A DNA stretch of 64,000 nt. It comes from Rhizobacter sp. SG703. GTDB taxonomy: Bacteria > Pseudomonadota > Gammaproteobacteria > Burkholderiales > Burkholderiaceae_C. The notes under the pieces were generated by a model that saw only the letters and a program-made list of their open reading frames with translations, did no database searches and was not told where the DNA came from. This document shows positions 60,905 through 64,000 of this stretch, piece by piece. The first letter of the stretch is position 1; each line of letters begins with the position of its first letter. The stretch is taken from NCBI RefSeq assembly GCF_012275445.1, contig NZ_JAAZQK010000003.1:372001-436000 (forward strand), in the 5' to 3' direction. Position numbers and translations under genes: made by a program.

Positions 60905-63900
60905 TTAAACGTCGCGCTCGCCGACGATCAGCGCCGGGTGGCCGCAAATCGCGCGCGCGGTCTGCATGCCGGCCATCGTCGCGGCCTCGACGCAGCCGGC
61001 GTTCAGCCCGGTGCGGATCCAGTCGCCGGTGACGTACAGGTTCGCAAAGCCGGTGCCGTCGGTCGCGAGCCGGTACCGGGTGCTGCCGACCACCGACAGC
61101 ACATAGCGCTCCGACGGGTCGACGTTGGCGCGCCAGTACTGGCTGTCGAAGCGCGCCGGGCCGCGGGCGTCCGACGGGTCGACCAGCAGCGGCCAGCGGA
61201 AGCCCTCGGCGGGGCCGACCGCATCCGGCCACAGCGTGCCGATGCGTCGCTGCAATTGCTCGACGGCGCCTTGCTTCACCTGGTCGGCCATGCGCTTCGG
61301 GAAGGCATGGTCGCTGTACGGCGGGTAGCTGGAGATCGGCAGCGCGCTGCAGAAGTACGAGACGTTCTTCGGTGCGATCGCCGGCGGCCAGTGCTCGCGG
61401 CACAGCAGCTGGTCCATCGGCGCCCAGGTGTCGAAGGGCTCGCTGAACGCGCTGAGCACCGGTGGCTGGCCGTCCGGGCCGGTCAGCGTCCAGCCGAGCG
61501 ACGCCAGGTCCCGGTTCAGCCACACCTGGTAGGCCTGGGTCGCGACCGCCTTCACGTGCTCGCACGACGCCGCCAGCGCCGGGCTGCGTGCGACGAGCTG
61601 CGGGCACAGCTGCGCGACCGACGCGGCCGAGATGCCGAAGATCACCTGGTCGAAGTCGGTGCCGAGCTTCAGCGTGCGCGTCGGCAGCGGCTGCCCGAAC
61701 GCGTCGGCATACACCTGCGGCCAGTCGCTCCAGTTCGATTCGAGGTTGATGCCATGGGTGCGCATCAGCGCGGCCTGTGCGGCGTCAAGCTGCTCGAAGC
61801 GCGGCGCGCTCGGCCAGCAGGCCAGGCCGTTCACGTCGACCAGCGGGTCGTAGCCCTGCGCCGCATCGACCAGCGCGGCCTGCTGCGTCATGCGGATCTC
61901 GGCCACCTGGCGACCGGCGGCGTCCGGCACCAGCTCGTCGACCCGGTGGAAGAACTCGAACTTCACGCCGCGCTGCTTCAGCAGCTGGTAGAACGGCGTG
62001 AACACCACGTCGCCCATTCCGGCCTGCATCTTCCACATGATCGCGCCGTGGTAGTCGAAGGCCACGCGCAGCATGCCGCGCAGCATCGTGCCGGCCTCGA
62101 TGTTCGGCTTGTCGAAGTTGCCGTCTTCGTACGCGAACACCAGGTCGTAGAAGCCGACCACCGGCGCCGACTGCACGGTGACCTGCGGGTTCGCGCCGTG
62201 GCGCGTCAGCCAGGCCTGGAAGTCCTCGCCGTTGATCGCGTCGAAGCCCTTCGTCAGCACCTGGTCCTCGATCATGCCGATGATGCTGGTCAGGCCGAGG
62301 TCGGCGCAGATGTAGAGGCGACGCAGGTCGTCGGCGATGCCGCTGTCGGCGAGCAGGCCGTCGAAGCGCGCATGCAGCCAGGCGCGCACGCATTTGAGTG
62401 CGCTGGACTGCAGCAGGTGGTGCTCCGGCGAGTGGTCGTGCAGGGCCGCCGGCAGTTCGGCACTGAAGCGCTGCAACGCGGCGAAGGCGACACCGACATC
62501 GCTGCACAGCGCCATCACGTCGTCCTCGACGTGCGCGGCCAGGCGGTGCAGCCAGCTGCCGGCATGCGTCTCAGCCTCGATCGCGCGGTGCGCCGGGCCG
62601 ACGGCACCGTGCGCCTCGGCATCCTTCAGCTCGCCGAGCCACTGCTTGATCCATTCGTAGCCGACCTGCACGATCTGCCACAGGTTCAGCGTCTCGCCAC
62701 CCTGGCCGGGCTCGCCGGGCATTGCCGGCGTCTCGATGGGCCACAGCCGCCATTCGTCGTGGCCGCCGCGGCGCACATGCTCGGTCAGCGTGATGAACTG
62801 CTGCGGCTTGAAGGCGTCGCGCCAGGTGCGCAGCGGCGCGCCTTCGGGGCGGTCGAGCAGTTCGTAGGCACGCTGGATGGTCTTGAACGCGTTGTCGTAG
62901 AAGCCGAACCAGATGTGCAGCCCGTGCTCCTCGATGCGCTGGCCGAGCGCGGCATTGCGCCCGCTCGCGCCCTTGCCGCCGAGCCGCCAGCCCATCTGGT
63001 AGACGGTGATGTCGTACGCGTTGCGCCAGCCCGGCCGGTCGGTCAGGTAAAAGGCCGCGGTCATTGCCGCGACGCCGCCGCCGAGGATCGCGATCTTCTT
63101 CGGCGCGATGCGCGAGTTGTCGTAGAGCTCCTCGCCGGCCGGCACCTCGAAGTCCATGTCGATGTGGAAGGGCAGCAGCGCCGGCTGCGCACCGAGCTTC
63201 AGGCCCAGCGTGCGGGCCAGCGGAAAGCTCGCGAACGGGTGCAGCGTGCAGGTGTAGTCGTCGCCGAGCAGCTGCACCCGGCGCACCGCCTTCACGGTGG
63301 CCGGCGCGGCGATCAGCGCCTGGTAGACCGCCTTGATGCCGGCCGCATCGGGCAGTTGCTTCAGGAAGATCTGCGCGACGCTCGGGCTGCGCAGCATCTG
63401 CGCGACCTGCTCCCAGCCGGCACGGTCGAGCGCGAGGAAGCCGGGCAGGTTCGCGGCGAGCAGCTCGATCGCCTGCTCGATCAGCTCGGGAAGGCCGCCG
63501 AGGTCCTGCCGCGCGCCGTTGCCGATGGTGGAGGTGACTTCGAGCAACGGATGCACCTGCAGCACCGAGTCGGGGCTGAACGGCTGGAAGCCCTTGGCCG
63601 CGAGCGTGAAGCGGGTGGCTGGCGCGCCCTCGGCCGGCATCGTGTACTCGCACTGGTACTTCGGGTAGCCGAACAGCTCGCGCCCATTGATCAGCGCCAT
63701 GCAGTCGTCGACCCAGATGTGGCACGGGTAGAAGAACACGCGGCTGACACCCGTCTGCCCCGCGAGCACCTGGCCGACCATCACCCAGGTGACGATATCG
63801 GTCTCTTCGCCCCAACCCTTCGCGGCGTCCGCCGGCCACGCCGATTGCGCATGCTGCACCTGCGTGAAGGTCAGCATCACGAACGGCGACAGTACCTTGA

Positions 63901-64000
63901 AGCTCATCGTGCCGCCTGCCACCGCGGTCAGCGTCTCGTCGACGCTGGCCTGCAGCCGCGCCAGCTCGCCATGCACGAAGAAGCCATACATCCGCGACCG
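60905..64000 (-). CDS. Fusion of acetoacetate-decarboxylase-like domain and FAD-dependent amine oxidoreductase (5' end probably beyond window)
   Basis: At least 1028 residues. Residues ~1-290 resemble the acetoacetate decarboxylase family (FFYPCHIWVDD, GRELFGYPKYQCEY); of the usual Lys pair after GYP one Lys is kept and the next is Tyr. Residues ~295-1020 form a flavin amine-oxidase/desaturase-like Rossmann fold: KIAILGGGVAAMTAAFYLTD, then GWRLGGKGASG and EEHGLHIWFGFYDNAF; the C-terminal FAD segment is NLYVTGDWIRTGLNAGCVEAA. The first in-frame ATG lies 9 bases inside the window, and the frame stays open to the edge, so the N-terminus is probably missing. The combination suggests action on a hydrophobic keto-acid, terpenoid or similar metabolite. 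Confidence 0.85.
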   Translation of the reverse strand, partial: RSRMYGFFVHGELARLQASVDETLTAVAGGTMSFKVLSPFVMLTFTQVQHAQSAWPADAAKGWGEETDIVTWVMVGQVLAGQTGVSRVFFYPCHIWVDDCMALINGRELFGYPKYQCEYTMPAEGAPATRFTLAAKGFQPFSPDSVLQVHPLLEVTSTIGNGARQDLGGLPELIEQAIELLAANLPGFLALDRAGWEQVAQMLRSPSVAQIFLKQLPDAAGIKAVYQALIAAPATVKAVRRVQLLGDDYTCTLHPFASFPLARTLGLKLGAQPALLPFHIDMDFEVPAGEELYDNSRIAPKKIAILGGGVAAMTAAFYLTDRPGWRNAYDITVYQMGWRLGGKGASGRNAALGQRIEEHGLHIWFGFYDNAFKTIQRAYELLDRPEGAPLRTWRDAFKPQQFITLTEHVRRGGHDEWRLWPIETPAMPGEPGQGGETLNLWQIVQVGYEWIKQWLGELKDAEAHGAVGPAHRAIEAETHAGSWLHRLAAHVEDDVMALCSDVGVAFAALQRFSAELPAALHDHSPEHHLLQSSALKCVRAWLHARFDGLLADSGIADDLRRLYICADLGLTSIIGMIEDQVLTKGFDAINGEDFQAWLTRHGANPQVTVQSAPVVGFYDLVFAYEDGNFDKPNIEAGTMLRGMLRVAFDYHGAIMWKMQAGMGDVVFTPFYQLLKQRGVKFEFFHRVDELVPDAAGRQVAEIRMTQQAALVDAAQGYDPLVDVNGLACWPSAPRFEQLDAAQAALMRTHGINLESNWSDWPQVYADAFGQPLPTRTLKLGTDFDQVIFGISAASVAQLCPQLVARSPALAASCEHVKAVATQAYQVWLNRDLASLGWTLTGPDGQPPVLSAFSEPFDTWAPMDQLLCREHWPPAIAPKNVSYFCSALPISSYPPYSDHAFPKRMADQVKQGAVEQLQRRIGTLWPDAVGPAEGFRWPLLVDPSDARGPARFDSQYWRANVDPSERYVLSVVGSTRYRLATDGTGFANLYVTGDWIRTGLNAGCVEAATMAGMQTARAICGHPALIVGERDV

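Overview
This is 64 kb of GC-rich chromosome from a betaproteobacterium, most likely a member of the Burkholderiales close to the Rubrivivax/Leptothrix/Ideonella group. That placement is inferred from gene content, codon use and dispersed repeats; the window holds no rRNA marker. Genes are densely packed on both strands in short operons. I saw no tRNA, rRNA, CRISPR array, insertion sequence or phage gene.

Layout. 0-9.4 kb: the end of a LuxR-type regulator, a hybrid histidine kinase translationally coupled to a periplasmic molybdopterin-domain-like protein, ppnP, a membrane-anchored Ser/Thr kinase, and a polar amino-acid ABC transporter operon led by its own GntR/FCD regulator. Three identical operator-like 10-mers lie in and around that operon.

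9.7-19.5 kb is the accessory island. It holds the N-terminal stub of a type I secretion ABC transporter, three close paralogues plus one probable distant relative of an unrecognised small cytosolic protein family, a prolyl-4-hydroxylase-like oxygenase, and a 2226-residue RTX protein with an intact-looking C-terminal secretion signal. From about 11.6 to 13.6 kb the DNA is AT-richer than everything around it, including the first ~270 codons of the RTX gene. This points to modular assembly by horizontal exchange. It is the part of the window most likely to hold an undescribed system.

19.5-33 kb: a DEDD-type exonuclease, a membrane protein, Tat-exported PhoD, a stack of large palindromes, two tandem lipoprotein PQQ-type sugar dehydrogenases, an acyl-CoA ligase, an SGNH-esterase lipoprotein, an OmpW-like porin and a chemoreceptor. 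33-49 kb: DUF924, prolyl oligopeptidase and GNAT genes in one operon, YaeQ, a LivJ-type binding protein, a thioesterase, a Gfo/Idh/MocA oxidoreductase, an M3 oligopeptidase, a five-PAS hybrid kinase, an NADP oxidoreductase, a lipocalin and a BON lipoprotein. 49-64 kb: a cold-shock protein, a formaldehyde-detoxification operon (glutathione-dependent dehydrogenase plus S-formylglutathione hydrolase), an LLM oxidoreductase/S4-protein pair, a beta-barrel protein, an overlapping hemolysin III/DUF985/VF530 operon, a 2OG oxygenase, an SDR, a possible leader peptide before rsgA, a 7TMR-DISM diguanylate cyclase, and an acetoacetate-decarboxylase/FAD-oxidoreductase fusion cut by the window edge.

A double-hairpin repeat recurs three times, each time at the 3' end of a minus-strand gene, and other palindromic repeats are scattered between genes.
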